From positions 4,787-10,782 of the forward strand of contig PFWQ01000054.1 of the NCBI GenBank assembly GCA_002791215.1: a stretch of DNA of 5,996 bases, written 5' to 3'. Made by a program: the position numbers and the translations under genes. This stretch comes from a candidate division SR1 bacterium CG_4_9_14_3_um_filter_40_9. Lineage in GTDB: Bacteria; Patescibacteriota; Gracilibacteria; Absconditabacterales; Absconditicoccaceae. This document shows, piece after piece, positions 5,303 through 5,996 of the stretch; position 1 is the stretch's first letter; each line of letters starts with the position of its first letter. The notes below the pieces were generated by a model that worked only from the letters and a program-made list of their open reading frames with translations, did not search any database and was not told where the DNA came from.

Positions 5303-5996
5303 TTATTTAAGCGCTATCGCCCCATTCTTCGCGGCTGCAGAAAGACGGAACTCTTCTACTAATCAGCTTGCACGAGTACGGCTAAACACAAGCATCACGA
5401 ATCATCTCGTTTCTTTTAGATTAGGGGTGATCACCTTAATAATATTAAATTCTTTCAGCGCTGCTAGGTGCCGAGTGTATCGATATGGTTTTTCTCCGTT
5501 GAATCTTCTGCCGAAAATCAATCTCGATAAAGTGGTACCGAATTGGGCTCTTGTAACGTATTGGTCAGGATAGAAGTTTTTCATAGGAGTTACTCCATTG
5601 GGCTGCATTCACATAATTTCAAGCTGGCATCATATCTTGGTATAAAATTTCATTTCATCTGAGGCCTTTTGCATATCTGCATATTGGTCACATCCAATTT
5701 TGGTAGTATCAGGTGTCACTCCAAGTACTTTTACGGAGAAGAAAACCAGCATTTTTACGAGTTCCTTTCTTTTTATGAAATCATTCAATCTTGCGTTTTC
5801 TATAGGACATTTATTGGTTATGCCAAGACCATAGGCTTCTTGGAAAGCATCAATCATCTCTTCGCTATATATGTCATATGATGAATCTTCCACAGGACAC
5901 AATGGTGCGGCTTCATGAACAGCTCCCTCACACGTTTCATCATAATAACTTGGAGAATAATCAATTCAACTCAGATTTGCTCATGGTAATAAGGAT
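5303..5996 (-). CDS. SLH-like exported or surface protein, 5' end cut by window
   Basis: With TGA as glycine the minus strand is open from the right edge to TAA at 5305-5303, giving 230 visible C-terminal residues. The start and any signal peptide are outside the window. Two segments resemble S-layer homology repeats: about 47-108 (LNDFIKRKELVKMLVFF, then VLGVTPDT and CDQYADM) and about 115-162 (YTKIGCQLEIMGM, then FYPDQYVTRAQFGTTLSR). A third, degenerate part (about 170-205) has HLAALKEFNII and TRGFVMLVFSR. SLH repeats usually bind cell-wall polymers and anchor proteins to the surface; that role is inferred. Cysteines at visible residues 63, 102 and 123 could form disulfides in an exported protein. 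Six TGA codons (low coordinates 5981, 5966, 5630, 5609, 5402, 5363) read as glycine, 6 of 16 glycines. This repeat style is, from memory, common in Gracilibacteria-type genomes. A bidirectional terminator follows. Confidence 0.8.

Overview
This window reads coherently only if TGA encodes glycine (genetic code 25). Under that code four protein genes open up, each crossed by several in-frame TGA codons, and many TGAs fall exactly where the protein family has a conserved glycine: GYV-Gly-Y in a Clp ATPase, NT-Gly-M in alanine racemase, DRG-Gly-A in a 3D-domain protein. This code, the AT-rich composition, the weak or absent Shine-Dalgarno sites and the SLH-like exported protein point to Candidatus Gracilibacteria or the related Absconditabacteria (SR1) of the Candidate Phyla Radiation. 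Under the standard code every gene here shatters into short pieces, and the longest standard-code frame at the left edge is a wrong-frame shadow.

Layout. (1) Positions 1-430, minus: a secreted 3D (Asp-Asp-Asp) double-psi beta-barrel protein with a signal peptide, cut by the left edge. (2) Positions 431-818: intergenic, with a TATAAT box and palindrome just before the first gene's start and a tract of small hairpins separated by TTTATC at about 714-816. (3) Positions 819-1955, minus: alanine racemase. (4) Positions 1956-2235: divergent intergenic region with a leader hairpin, a 30-bp palindrome, a six-copy 9-bp tandem repeat and a possible promoter. (5) Positions 2236-4818, plus: a complete ClpC-type AAA+ unfoldase of 860 residues. 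(6) Positions 4819-5302: convergent intergenic region packed with structure, namely a compound inverted repeat, a candidate structured RNA, a run of six hairpins with two terminator-like elements, and a short tandem repeat. (7) Positions 5303-5996, minus: an SLH-like exported protein, cut by the right edge.

How the genes fit together. Alanine racemase supplies D-alanine for peptidoglycan. The 3D-domain protein belongs to a fold used in cell-wall-active enzymes, and SLH-type repeats normally attach proteins to the cell surface, so three of the four genes relate to the envelope. The ClpC unfoldase, with an IGF loop for binding ClpP, is a cytoplasmic protein-quality-control component and is divergently transcribed. 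No operon is evident. No new multi-gene system is visible. The most unusual material is the recoding itself, the strong gene-to-gene difference in use of TGA for glycine, and the structured intergenic DNA around 4827-5301.
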